In this document: in pieces, positions 45,164 to 56,580 of the stretch
Position numbering within the stretch: the first letter of the stretch is position 1
Layout: every line of letters starts with the position of its first letter
Assembly: GCF_010183535.1 (NCBI RefSeq)
Contig: NC_071332.1
Coordinates: forward strand, 15,562,001 to 15,626,000
DNA length: 64,000 nt
Direction of reading: 5' to 3'
Origin: Caenorhabditis remanei
Lineage: Eukaryota; Nematoda; Chromadorea; Rhabditida; Rhabditidae
Program-made: the position numbers and the translations under genes
The notes under the pieces: model-generated
What the model was told of the DNA's origin: nothing
The model's input: the letters and a program-made list of their open reading frames with translations, nothing else
Databases searched by the model: none

Positions 45164-45390
45164 ATACCATCTTAGCAGCAGTCAATGAAATGAGACAAAT
45201 CACAATAGTCATTCCACTAGAAGAATTGCACTTGTCTTCTTTGCAACAACACAAGGATTTGTCAGAATTGCAACCATCACCGAACTCCAAAATTCCAATA
45301 GCAGTACAATCGATGTGAGCAGGCATTCCTTGGCCGGTTATTTTTCCAGCAGTCTTGGAACATCCTTTTGCATGGATTCCATTGTCTTAT
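45164..45390 (-). pseudogene. ET/Ly6-like terminal exon inside the TIR element
   Basis: The minus strand reads KGCSKTAGKI, then DCTAIGILEFGDGCNSD, then SLCCCKEDKCNSSSG and a hydrophobic tail ending in a stop near 45164. The CCC-x3-D-x-CN ending is typical of nematode ET-module or Ly6-like small secreted or GPI-anchored proteins, and the tail would suit a GPI signal. No signal-peptide exon was found upstream, so this is a captured or orphaned 3' exon. Confidence 0.5.
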
Positions 45391-45973
45391 TGATCTTCCT
45401 TCTTTGTTCTTACCTTGATATGGGAAAAAATCGGGATTTTCAACAGAGATATATTTTTATTAGGTTGCTAAATATTATTCAAATAATATTGTAAATCTAA
45501 AATTTGGGCAATTGCCCAAAATGCTGCACCAGTTATTTTTAGTCATTTTCCAGAAATGACGAATTTTTAGTTAGTTAAGACACATTTCCGATGAAACAAC
45601 GCATGAAAACAGTTGAAAAAGTGTAATAATTGAATATGGGCAAAAAGGTGCACCAGTGACAACTTTTTACATACTACGAATTTTGTGTACAGTATCGATT
45701 TTTTAAAACTAGTGTTTCAGCACGGCTTCAAAATATTGAGATACAAAAGTAATATATCGGCAGACCCGGAGTTAACAAGGAACATGACGCTGACTGAGTT
45801 GAAAGCGTGTTGTGATGATCGATTTGTGAGTCTTACATGTGTTTTCGACCTATCCTTGTCAAACTTTGACCTGGGAGCAGCAGAGGGAACAGTTGTCAAC
45901 TTTCTTAAAAACAACAACTTTAGCTTTTACCTTTCATTTTTTCGAGTTTTGAGAAGTTTTGATCACAAAAACC

Positions 45974-46820
45974 ATGCTTCACCGTCTATATTTCCTAATC
46001 CTCACTTTTACAATCCCCATTCACTCAATTTTATTCGAAGGAAGAGACTTGTTGACTACCGAATGTACTAAAGAAAGATTGAATAATAATTTATGTCAAA
46101 TGAGGGTATGAAAAGCACTTTTTTTTAAATTTTTGAAACTGACTAATTCCAGACAGAATGGAAAGTTTCTTCTCGTGCAAGTGAGATTTCAACGAATCCA
46201 GAAATATCTAGAAATATGACGCTGACAGAGTTAAAAAAGCCCTGTGATGATAGATTTGTAAGCCAAGACACACTGACACACTAATATTTTTCATAATTTC
46301 CTATTTATTTATTCCAGGTGTGCCTTGAGAACACATACTGCTATAAGGACTCCTACAACTATCAAATACTGGATGAATGCATTGAAGATGTCTTCCAGAA
46401 AGGACCAATGTCTCTCTGTGTGAAGAAGTTGAGAGAAGTGGATCCAACAAAGTTGTCGAAATGTGTGAAAGATCATTTGGAGAAGGTAACCTGCTATTTC
46501 TTTACGTTCTTTACAGCCATTTTCAGACCGACTTGTTCACCACCGACTGTAAAGTCATTTATAAAAACGGGAAGTGCTTCCTGCCGGATGTTGAAAAGTA
46601 TTGTAATCCCAAGTTTGCTCCGGTGTTCAAGCAGGTTATAGAGTTCTAATGTTCTATAATAAGTCTTTGATAAAAATTTCAGTATATATCCCTCCGTTTG
46701 TACAACCTCGCTTGTGATGGACGGCTACGATATCGAGTCGGAGGGAATGGGCAGCAGAATGTGTTGAATCAGAATTCCACTGAATTTGATTCAGCGAACA
46801 TAACCAGTGGAAGGGGATAA
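45974..46820 (+). CDS. DUF19-type Cys-rich secreted protein (216 aa)
   Basis: Exons 45974-46105, 46153-46257, 46318-46485, 46527-46634 and 46683-46820 join in phase 0 (217 codons). The signal peptide is MLHRLYFLILTFTIPIHS, followed by a region with regularly spaced cysteines (ECTKERLNNNLC, MTLTELKKPCDDRFVC, CYKD, DECIED, LCVKKL, SKCVKD, DCKVIYKNGKC, KYC) as in nematode DUF19/T20D4.11-like domains. These are extracellular, probably disulphide-bonded proteins of unknown function. If the last intron is retained, the frame ends at 46649 instead. The truncated copy just upstream is its closest relative in the window. Confidence 0.78.
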
Positions 46821-47464
46821 ATTTTAATCGAAGCGTTCTTAGTACTTTGCGGCTATTGAATAAAACATTTGAGATGGTTTCCAGTGTTCCAGTGAATACA
46901 GTAATGCCCATAATTCTAACAATTTTGGTCGTTTTATTGAAATTCTTCGATTTTGAGAATGTGTTACGGTAATACTGATTGTCCCACCAAGACAATGTTT
47001 TATGGATCATACATGTCAAAAGTAGAGCTTCAGTTTTGTAGTTGACAACTCTAGAGAGTTATGGTCATTTTAATGCGAGAGCTTGAAAATCGCACTATTT
47101 TGCATTCGCACAAACATAAGTAGGTCGACTTGCAGTAGAAATAATTTTGTCTATACGTAACTTGTAGGGGTGCCCATACAAAAAGTTGTCAATTACAAAA
47201 AGGAAATTGCAACGTTCCCATTTTTTTCCGCCGAAAATTGACGTCTCGCTCATCATCCACCATCCGTCGCTTTTGTAACCTTATCTGGACAGCAATACCA
47301 ATATTGACTCCTTGTGTTCTATTGTATTTTTGGTTTATTATCGAGTATATTTTTGAGATAAGAACGTAAATAAACAGGTTACTGTGTTTTTCCAATGCTT
47401 TCGCAACAATCGCATCAATTTTTCTAAATCTTCATCATAAATATTTACATAAAAACTATACTTG

Positions 47465-48150
47465 TCAACAATTGAACCGTTTGAGTTGCCCGTCGAGGTG
47501 CTGCAACGGAAACTTTTCAAATGTAAACTGAAAACTAAAACTTACATCGTCAAAATCATCGACGTAGTCTTTTGAGCACTTCTGAGATGTTCTCTGCTTC
47601 ACACATTTCCCATTCGACTTGAGACTTTGACATCGTTGACGGTTGTTTTTGACCTGGAAGAGAGAAATTTGAATTGGAAATAAAAATAGATGACAGACTC
47701 ACATCAATATAAATTGGACTCATAAAGAAGCTATAGGTACAACTGTCATACCCATCTTCATCCATTTTTACATAACAGTGACCGAACTTTCCAGCTTGAA
47801 AATTATACAAATCACAGACCCCATCGATGTTTGATATCAAGTTCTTGTCGATTCCAGCACAAGCTTGAAGGGATTTGTAGCATTTCTGAAGTTATTTTTC
47901 TCAATTTTTGCTTTCTGAAACTTTGAAAACTTACCAAAGACAGTTCGCAATAGTCATTGATATCTTTTGTGATGTTTTGCGATTTCCGTGTTCCAGCTAG
48001 TACACGTTTCAAGTTATCATACATTGGGGAGAGTTGGTTGATGCAATTTCTGGCTTCATCTCGGATTTCTGGTAGGAAACAACTCTCGGGGACAGTGAAA
48101 ACTGAGGGTGGGGAGGAGAGGAGAAGTAGGAGAGTTGCTAGATATAGCAT
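47465..48150 (-). CDS. DUF19-type Cys-rich secreted protein (about 190 aa)
   Basis: Exons 48150-47935, 47885-47703, 47653-47546 and, less surely, 47527-47465. The signal peptide is MLYLATLLLLLSSPPSVFT. Cysteines occur in ESCFLPEIRDEARNC, DYCELS, KCYKSLQAC, GVCDLYN, HCYVK, DSCTYS, RCQSLKSNGKC and QKC, the pattern of DUF19-like domains. The 3' end is uncertain: another frame (47520-47338) also looks partly coding, so a different last acceptor is possible. Divergent in orientation from the DUF19 gene at 45974-46820. Confidence 0.68.
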
Positions 48151-49129
48151 TTCTGGAAAGAAGATGATTTTTAGAGGTGAGGTAGTGTTTGCAAAAAGTG
48201 ACTATGAGAAAGTTTTAAAAAACCATTTTTTGGTGGGACACAACTTTTCTTGATTCGACATAATTAGACACACCGTGTCTAAACGACAGGCACCGAAACG
48301 AAGGTTTTAAGAAATAGGCCTCTACTTTTCATTTCGTCCCGCACTTTGGAAAAATTCCTGAATTTCATGCCGGGCGCAGTTTTAGTTGTTATATAAAATA
48401 GGAAAAGAGCTTAATTCAATAAAACATACAATCTCAAAATTGTGCACAATATTTTCAAAAATTGGTCTCACGAAATGGAAAATTCTGAAATTTCAATCTG
48501 AAAAACCCATTTGTTCCTCTTTTTCACGCTATACATACGTATTCGAACAACAGGGAAATTTGATACGTCTAAAAATTGACCACATTCTAAATTGTCTCTC
48601 AAATCTGTAGAACTAATATCTCTATACATAACTTCTAAAAAAATTTCGTTATTCAAAAAATTTCTTAAGACAAAACTAAAACGGTTCAATTTACCTCATC
48701 GACCAAAAAAAATTAAATCAAAAGATCCGTGCCAATAGAAAAAGAGTGGTAACCCCACGAGAGGAGTTGCGAGAAAAAAGGAAACTAGACAAATATTTAT
48801 TTTTTTATTATTTGTCATTAGGCTCAGGCGAACATGAACTTTTCTCGATTCTCGCTTCTTTTCAATCGAGTAATTTTTCTTCTTGAAGAATGTTGTTTAT
48901 TTGATTTTTTACACTTTGTTAAAAATTTCAAAGCAGTAAGTGCGCCCTATTGATTAACCATTTGACGTAAAGTGTTATTGTTTTTGTCAGGGTTGTTGTA
49001 ACTTTGGTAGCAAAAGTTTGTAAGGATTAAGTTTCCGAAATTCCAGAACTTTTTGTTTTCAAAGCAATTTATTTATTTGCACACCATGGAGTCCAGAGCT
49101 ATATTTTCAGAGCATAAATCAACAATTAA
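48151..49129. other. Intergenic region
   Basis: AT-rich. Holds the upstream region of the DUF19 gene and the 3' flank of the mucin-like gene. The perfect short palindrome TTAGACACACCGTGTCTAA lies near 48264-48282. No ORF worth calling. Confidence 0.5.
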
Positions 49130-50802
49130 TTAATGTGTGTAGACAACTGTGCCAAAAACATCACAACCAAGCTGGTTTCTGGTGTTGATCAATCGCTGAA
49201 ATAAAAAAAAACATATAGATACATCATTCTTCAAACTCACAGTTCTCAAAATATTTGCATCGTATGCTCCGCAGACTTGGCTCACTGAATCCAACCCACG
49301 TTGCATCCAATATTGATCATTGAGGTAATAGCATTGGTAGAATTGAATTGGTGGATCCATCTGGAATATAAGTTTTGAAATAGAAATAGAAAAAGGGACT
49401 CACATATTCTGCTACAAAAATGGCGCCATTCACAATGTTTACAAGGTCCGAGTGCTGACCGCCAGCTGCTTCTAACTGGGCAACACAGGAAGCGGTGACG
49501 ATATCCAAGTATTTTGGGAAATACCAAGTAGTTGTGCCGGTTGAGGACGGCTCTGTGACGGGTGGATGATAGGTTGTTCCCTGGGTAGATTCTGTAGTAG
49601 TAGAAGTTGGAGATGTTGGAGAGGTGAGAGCAACTGTGGATGGAGCATCTGGGGTGGTTTTAACGTCAGTGGTAGATTCTGTAGTAGTAGAAGTACTTGT
49701 TGAAGAAGTGGTGGGAGCATCAGTGAGCAGAGTCGTTGCTGGTAGAGTTGTATTCACAGAAACTGTCGGAGTGGTCGGGGACTGTGCCGTAGTTGTCGTG
49801 GGATTCCCTAGAGTGCCAGTAGAGATTGTTACGTTCGCTACCGGAGCCTCTGTTGTTTCTTCAGCTGGTGTAACCTCTTCGGAAGATGCTGTGACTTGGC
49901 GAGTTGAAGAGACCGGAAGAGTTGTTGGAGCCACTGTTGTTGAGTTGGTGGTCGAAGTGTTGGGGTTTGATGTTGGATTAGGTGATGGAATAACCCAGCA
50001 TCTAGATTTCACCTTTTGGATTTCAGTTAAGGTTGCATTGCAAAGAAGCACCTCGTCGGTGCAGTGCTGGAATATAGAAGTTGGTTTGGAAGCATTAAAC
50101 AAATTATAAAATGCATTATCTGAAATAGTTCGTCAGCTCTTTTAATCAAGGTGATTACGGGCTTTTTGACAGTACTTATACTAAAATCCTCGTGAGACCA
50201 ATACTTGTCAAAGCTCGGGCCAGGCAGGCCCGTGTACTTGGCGGGAAAAATTAAATATAACTTTTTTTTTGAAAATTATCAAAATGTTTGAACTGTGTAA
50301 AAAAAATTAAAATTTTCGACTGTCATTCACAATTAGAAGATCTTTCTAAAAATCATCAAGCATGTTCACAATTTGATGAAAAATTGAAAAAATGGTTCGA
50401 TTTTTAAACCGGGACTTCAAAAATTTTTAAATTTTTTTTTGCCTTCGCGACTTGACAAGTATGGTGAGACCCAACATTTTTAGGAATGCTAAATTAAATA
50501 TAAAGTTTAGTTAAATTAAATTTGAAAGTATGAAACAAGTATCCACAAGTGCAGACATAGGGCGGGAATGTTCATGTACACAAAATAAAAATATATAAAA
50601 TTTTCCCCATTTTTTTTCGATGAATCGAAAATGAGCTAACCTTTATTTTAGAACAGTACATTTTAAAATAGCTGTTCAAGTCGTACATCGTTTTAAGAGC
50701 TCTACGAAAATGAGCAACGCATTTATCAGCACTCATAGTATCACAGATAGAATTCGATTGAGCGGAAACCACGAGGGCCACAATCAGAAGTTGTCCTAAC
50801 AT
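49130..50802 (-). CDS. Mucin-like secreted protein with DUF19-like cysteines (336 aa)
   Basis: Exons 50802-50641, 50066-49404, 49360-49241 and 49195-49130 join in phase 0 (337 codons). The signal peptide is MLGQLLIVALVVSAQS. Cys-bearing ends (DTMSADKCVA, HCTDEVLLCNATLTEI, ASCVAQLEAAG, QCYYLND, QVCGAYD, LGCDVFG) flank a Thr/Ser/Pro-rich stretch of about 160 residues that would be heavily O-glycosylated. It is probably an extracellular or cuticle/gut-surface protein. The acceptor at 50067 was chosen because it keeps the frame; an earlier one at 50120 would not. A second first exon lies upstream (51233-51063). Confidence 0.75.
50204..50459. mobile_element. TIR MITE (TA target) in the mucin-like gene's first intron
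   Basis: 256 bp with ends CTTGTCAAAG...CTTGACAAG, flanked by TA. It carries GGGCCAGGCAGGCCCG near one end. Same family as 42542-42844 but with most of the GC-rich part lost. Confidence 0.7.
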
Positions 50803-51062
50803 TTCAATTGAATAATATTGCAGGTCCTGCTCTTCGTTTATATACAAAGAAGAAGAATGGGGGACGCCTAACTTGTGACAGTGCCTTTGTTTTTGGTTGC
50901 AAAACTTTTCAATAATATACATTTCTTCTTTTGTATCATATTTTGATGGTTTTAATTAAATTTTGTTTACAGGTATGACCAATTATCAGAAAGAGGAAAC
51001 CCGGAAGCACGCCAACAAGAATTTGTCATATTTTTCCGAATGCAATGTGTATAAAAACTAAC

Positions 51063-51233
51063 CTTCAATGGATTACAAAAGAATTCGAGATCTTCTTCCA
51101 GGGCGTCTGGAATCCTCGTAACCGCGCGAGCACATTTCTTAGCTTCAGCAGTATCACAGTTAGTATCTTGAGCAAAGAATGGAGCAGATTGTGTGGACAC
51201 CAGAAGTGACACCAGCAATAATTGTCCTAACAT
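51063..51233 (-). CDS. Duplicated first exon of the mucin-like gene
   Basis: 57 codons starting MLGQLLLVSLLVSTQSA with DTNCDTAEAKKCARAV, followed by GTTAGT. It ends in phase 0, like the exon at 50802-50641, and its upstream sequence (TCAATTGAATAATATT / TCGACTGAATAGTATT) is also duplicated. It may be an alternative first exon with its own promoter, or a leftover of a tandem duplication. Confidence 0.55.
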
Positions 51234-51847
51234 CTCGACTGAATAGTATTCTTACGTGTGCTCTTCATTTTTATACGAGTGAGAAGGATGGGTTACGCCT
51301 TCACTCGTAACAATGATAATTGTTCTGAATGCGGAACTTTCTAATGCGATACTCATATTCTTTTGTCAGTTAGAGGTGTCATAGGTATAAAGGTTTTATT
51401 AAATATTGAGTCATGACGGTGGACAATGAGGACCAATTATTTGATGCACGATAGGGAATGAAAAGAAGAGAGGTCCCGGAAGATTGCTAACAACAAAAAT
51501 GAACATGCTCTCATTCAACTTAGTTTGGATCTCAAGTAATATAAAAACATTTCTGAAACAATTGTAACTGGATCTTTTCCAATGTGGTATTTGGAATTTG
51601 TAACGTTTTTTTCAGATTCTGTTATTGTAATTGGACTGTCTGAAATCTTAAGTTGAATTGATAGCACATAAAAAAATAATATTTAACGTGAACTGCCCTA
51701 TGTACGTTCCTTCCACGTTTTTCCCCAACAACCGTCAGTTTTTCAGTTTCACTTTCCACGTTTTACCAACTTCAATTTTTCTACAATTAATCTTTTACAT
51801 AATGCCCAGTCGTTCACTCGAAGAAGTGTTTCAAATTCTTCATAGAG

Positions 51848-54496
51848 ATGTTACAGACTCTTCATAGAGAAAGAATAAGACTAAATTTTCCGAGTTGTGT
51901 AAATTCTTTTTCTGATAAGTACTATGCCACGCTAGTCGCTCTCAATTTTATTACATTCCTTGTTGAGTAAGTTCTCCTAAACTACAAATAATTCAGAACT
52001 CTTTTTTTCAGTGCTTGCCAATTAAACGCAAGCATCATCACTGAGTTTGCAGACCTCGATAAGTTTGTTTTCTGCCATTTTCTTGTTTTTTTCGCCTATC
52101 AGGTAGGTGGTTGGTAGGCACGCATACAATAATTATGTTTCTCAGCTGATCATGCCTTTTGTTGAAGCTATGACGCAGGATGGGTATGATGAACCCGTAA
52201 GACTTCATCGCAGCGAATTCTGGAAATATTTAAATGTTGGCAACATCTCATTTGAATTCTAAAAAATCATAAATTTCAGATACAATGACTGCCCAATATT
52301 ACATTTTCTATTTATTCATCGGTGTGAAAATCTTCATAATTTTTTATCACTGGTATCAATATTTGAATGATTCGGAGAACGTAGAAGAAGAGAAAAAAAT
52401 CAATAAGAAAAAACGGCGGATTGTTATATTTGGATGGACTGTCGGAGTGAGAACTTTCTAGTTTTCAGAAATTTCAGATAGAAAATTTCAGCAATGCGAA
52501 TATTACATGTCTATGCTGAATATGCCAAACGTGTTTCCGTTGATACTCGTATTCTCCTTCGATATGTTAGTTTGAAATACGATTCCATTGTTAAAAAAGA
52601 ATGAGACAATTCAGGTTCAATCAGTGCAACAACCCAGAAGATCCACCTATTGACCGAAAAACAGAAATTCTTTTAGTTCATTTCTATATTTTCTTGGCAT
52701 ACCAGGTAAACTTTAAATTATTAGTGAAACCGATAAATCTTTTGTAATAATTTCCAGGTGGGCAGATCTGTGTTTTTTCGGATTTTTGGAGTTTTGCCCA
52801 TACCGTATCATATATCTTGGGTTCAAGCAGAGGTATGACTAACGGGGCGACCACTAATGAGAACTGGTCGGAATAAGAACTGAATTAGGATTATCTTGAC
52901 GATTCCTTATCTTTTAGTCAGTTCTCCATAGTAACAGTTCTCATTCGAGCAGAGTTCTGATTCGGGCAGTTCTCATTAGGGGTTGCACCTTACTATCTAA
53001 TTGAAAATTGGTGCTAAAGGTACAAAGAGCTAGCGGCTCCAAAAAACCAGACGTTTGGAAAACTAGGCTCAAAAATGCATTGAAAAGTTAAGCATTTTTT
53101 GCGATCCATTTAAAACTGAACGGAAAATGCCACATTTTTCAGTACATTTCTCACGTTTAGTGTCACGGTTTCAAAAAATCTGGCTCTGAAACCTTTTTCG
53201 AAGCATTTGGAATCGAACAGAAAAAACTCTTTTCAGCTCGCCCAACTCGTACTATCATTGGTTTTTCTGTACAACCAAGGCTGTCAAAAAGGCCGTGGGG
53301 CGATTTTATATCTCAGTTCCCAGCCATGGAAAATTTTCGCTTCTTCAGGCGGCCTTGTAGAGGACCAAAAGATTAGTCGATATGCAAAAATTCAGCCCAT
53401 TTGGTTAATCCGCGGCCGGCCGTGCGACAGCCTTGTGTACAACCCATTCATTATGGAACTAAAAAAAAGAAAGGACTATTTTCTGTTTTTATTGTGAGTG
53501 GTGTGGAAAAATGAGGAGAAAAATTCAAACTTTCAGATACATATATTTACCAAATGATCTCAGTCCCACCATTTCTAATCCTTATAGCATTCAAAGCTGT
53601 TGTGAATTATAAACTAAGGTGAATTAAATCAAGTGTTTGGACAAAGAAATTGAAATTGTTTTTCAGTCTGACTGATGACAAAAGAAAATTTCTGAATACG
53701 ACTCTTTACCATCAGTGTTCTCTGAAATGGCTTGGAATTTCTTACACAGTACCATTTGATTTTTGGAAAAAAAACCAACAATATTTTTAAACAGTTGGGT
53801 TAATATAATATTCTCCATGCAAGTGGTTTCATGTCTTGCTGTACCAGCTACATGGTTTTTTGATAGATTCAATATGGGTGAAGACATTTCAATTTCTGAT
53901 TTATGGAGAGTGGATTGGTCGGAACAAGATCTGTCATATTTTCCAGCTATGATATTATCTTCAACTCATCAGGTACGGAAAGTTAATAAGAAGGAAACAA
54001 TAGTTTTTCCAGGTAATTCACACCGTTCTTTTCCGAATTTTCGCCTTTTCTTCAAAAGAATTCAGTTTATTCGTTTATTTGGAGGTGAACGCGGAAGGGT
54101 CTTTGTCAAAAACTGGTTTAATCAATTATTTTTTCAGTTGTTTTTTTTTGGGTTATTTGGTTTCTTTTGGTTCAACCCATTTTTCAATATTCACAGTACC
54201 TGGATAGCGTATTTCTCTATCCATTATCGATGTACATTTTTCTGGTGAAACAAAGAAAAAACAGAACATTTTCAGACTTACCTTGGGCTCTCTCAATATC
54301 AAATTTTGGATTTATTTTTAGTCTGTTGGCAGCCCTATTAATGCAATTCAATTTATATGTGGAACCGAATTTAGAAGAAGCAAAAAGATTTGAGATATTG
54401 GATGGGAGTGAGGATAGTTCGACAAAGAAAGAGATTTTTGAGAATCCGAACAATTGGCTTCAGAAGTGTAAGAAGAAGAAAAAGAAAATTGATTGA
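51848..54496 (+). pseudogene. Decayed multi-membrane-span gene(s), probably chemoreceptor-like
   Basis: A series of hydrophobic exons with good splice sites: 51848-51966, 52012-52102, 52146-52196, 52280-52446, 52492-52565, 52615-52705, 52758-52832, 53237-53493 (split by a hAT MITE), 53537-53618, 53667 on, and further pieces to 54496. Two segments share a motif (FLVFFAYQ near 52085 and FYIFLAYQ near 52690), and VFFRIF / VLFRIF recurs, so two or three tandem copies of one family may be fused. Phases clash at 52196/52280 and 53493/53537, a frameshift lies at the A-run near 53767, and another clash near 54140. I could not assign the family; a serpentine-type receptor is likely from the membrane spans. 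Confidence 0.5.
53276..53435. mobile_element. hAT-type MITE in an exon
   Basis: 160 bp with inverted ends CAAGGCTGTC...GACAGCCTTG, flanked by the perfect 8-bp duplication TGTACAAC (53268-53275 and 53436-53443). Eight-base target duplications are diagnostic of the hAT superfamily. It interrupts a membrane-span exon. Confidence 0.9.
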
Positions 54497-54986
54497 AACT
54501 TTATGACTGAGGGTTTTTTAAACTAATAATAAAAACTAAAAACTACAAACAAGTCACGAGATAATTTGAAAGCATAACGTCCTGACATAATGTTTCAAAA
54601 ATTCTATACAATATACGATAATGTACAAAATGAAAATTTTCTTCAAATAAAAAGAAAGAAAAGATTGATAGAAACTACACCCCATAAATTGATAAGAAAC
54701 TGATAAAAGAAATAAAAGTGAGGAAATATATATATATATATCGTCAGAAATATTTCATAATAATGATGACTAATTAATAATTAAATCAGAACAAAAAGTT
54801 CCGTTCCTTGCTTCTATTTCTCAAACCAACAATTTTCTAGAAAAAACCAAAAACTGAGGAAAAGAATAATATTTTTTATCACATGATTGTCTGATGTTTA
54901 TATACGTACAGTTGATAATGTGACGTTATCTTCTGTCTATTCTTCTCCCCTACTCGCTTTTGCTAGTTCTTATTTCTTTGTGAAGA
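54497..54986. other. Intergenic region
   Basis: AT-rich, with a TATATATATATATAT run near 54728-54742. It contains the presumed promoter of the F-box gene. Upstream in-frame ORF sequence from 54887 is not included in the gene because the F-box reading frame begins at ATG 54987. Confidence 0.5.
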
Positions 54987-56055
54987 ATGTGTTTTCAACC
55001 GTCTCTCATCGATTTACCATATGTTGTTATAACAAAGCTGTTGGAAGTTGCGGATTTTCGATCAATGTAAGTTTTTTCTCTTTGAAAATAATTCTAAAAA
55101 GTGTCATTTCCAGATTAGTCCTCCAGAAGGTGACTTCCGGCCTTCGAAATTTTATAGAAGACATCTGCCCCGAAACTCACCTCAAAAGTATATCCATCAC
55201 ATTATCCTTTGATTCCATTTATATCTCAATGGATCCATTTTTGGATTGGAGTATAGATGTTGAGTATCGAAGACAGGAAAACGGATGTTCGGTTCAATAC
55301 GGAATGAGCAAGGAGCACTTTCTGATGAATCAGGATTATTTGAATATACTTCTCAATGATTTCCAAGTGAACCTCAAAAATCAAAAAGCAATTTTAGAGT
55401 TGTTGCGAATTAGTTTTGAATTTTTTCTGGAAGGTTTTTTGTTAGGAATCAAGGAAGTTTTGGAATCCAGGGAATCTCCACTGAAAGTTAGAGAATTGGA
55501 GTTTGAGGTTAAGAATCAAGAGGAAGTGATGTCAGTGTTACCGTATGTTGACTCAAAATCTCTTCATAAGATCTCGATTTCTTCACCAGACTACTTGATA
55601 GATCTGAAAATGGATCAAATTATGCAATTGGAACAATGGAGAGAAGTGAAAGAATTGGAAATGTTTAATTGTGTTGTGTCGGAGCCATTGACGAATTTCA
55701 GTCACTTCCGGAGGGCCAAAATGTGTGTTCAGTCGATTTCATCAGAAGATTTGTTTATGTTGAAAGAGGTGAGTGATTTTAATTTCAAGTTGAATCTTTC
55801 CACAAGAAAAATTTTCAGGAATTCTTGGCTTCTCCCAACTTTGAAAGCTCTACGATCAAATACAAACTGTTTGAAGAGAATATCTTTTTGACACAATTGT
55901 TTGGAGACCCAGTTATTCAAGGTCGAGACAGTTGGGCATTCCCGTATGAAGACTCTGATCAATCGATTCAATTGACCCATTATCGTAATCAAACGTTTTG
56001 TTTTTCTCGTGTCAAATCTTGTTTGATAACTTGTTTTTATGATAAACTAGTTTGA
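54987..56055 (+). CDS. F-box protein with FTH/DUF38 domain (323 aa)
   Basis: Exons 54987-55066, 55114-55768 and 55819-56055 give 324 codons. Residues about 8-45 form an F-box (LPYVVITKLLEVADFRS joined to LVLQKVTSGLRNF). The rest matches the nematode FTH/DUF38 layout: WSIDVEYRR, VLPYVDSKSLHKISI, QLEQWREVKELEM and FSHFRRAKM. F-box proteins recruit substrates to Skp1-cullin ubiquitin ligases, and FTH domains are thought to bind the substrate or partner. The family is hugely expanded in Caenorhabditis. The gene looks intact. Confidence 0.85.
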
Positions 56056-56580
56056 ATTTAAAAGTTATCAATCTTGAAAATAACTATTGCTAGCTGAACA
56101 TAAACTGTTTTTCCTGTACAAAATATTGCAAGAATTGAACGAATACATAAGTGAATAAATATAAACCATAAAACATATAATAGCAGGGCATGTCTCTGTG
56201 TTGTCATTTCATTAATAGTACTCTTCAAAAGCCTTCAATTTTCCAGATTTTTTAGAGTTAGTGTGAGAAACAACAAGATTCTATTCGCCTCAATCTGCAT
56301 TTTTAAACCAAACAATAATTTCTGGAACATATGAACGAAAATCTGATCCAAAGCTCATTCAGATACACGTGCCAACACATCTCCTTCGGCAACCAAAGGA
56401 AAAAAAAACCACGGTTATCTACTCTGATTCTGATTCGTTCTCCCATAAAAATATTACTCACTTTCTTCTTACCCCCTCATAACTACATTTTTCAGATGAC
56501 GTCTTTCTAGTAATGACTCCTCCTCTTCCTTACTTTTATTTACTTAAACACCCCATTTCCAATTTGTAATACATATTCTG
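56056..56580. other. Intergenic region
   Basis: AT-rich spacer between two genes on the same strand. No ORF, repeat or RNA gene recognised. Confidence 0.5.

Larger units (their letters stand above)
44223..45671. mobile_element. TIR element with captured sequences
   Basis: Starts TGTAAAAAGTTGTCACTGG and ends with its reverse complement, flanked by TA. The imperfect arms extend roughly 230-290 bp (the left arm is interrupted by an insert of about 140 bp near 44452-44591). The interior carries a CT microsatellite, tRNA-like sequence and, on the minus strand, an ET/Ly6-like exon. No transposase is present. Confidence 0.7.
44069..45825 (+). pseudogene. Truncated DUF19-type gene, first two exons only
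   Basis: Exon 1 (44069-44203) encodes a signal peptide MSFLILLITYSLIPISNS followed by a Cys-containing start. Exon 2 (45721-45825) encodes a segment ending MTLTELKACCDDRF. Both closely parallel the first two exons of the complete gene at 45974-46820, but the later exons are missing: the paralogue begins about 150 bp on. The intron has grown to 1.5 kb because of the TIR element at 44223-45671. Probably a partial duplicate. Confidence 0.7.

Noticed and set aside
49624..50109. Plus-strand ORF of 161 codons.
   Set aside because: It is the Val/Glu-rich antisense shadow of the Thr/Ser-rich mucin exon.
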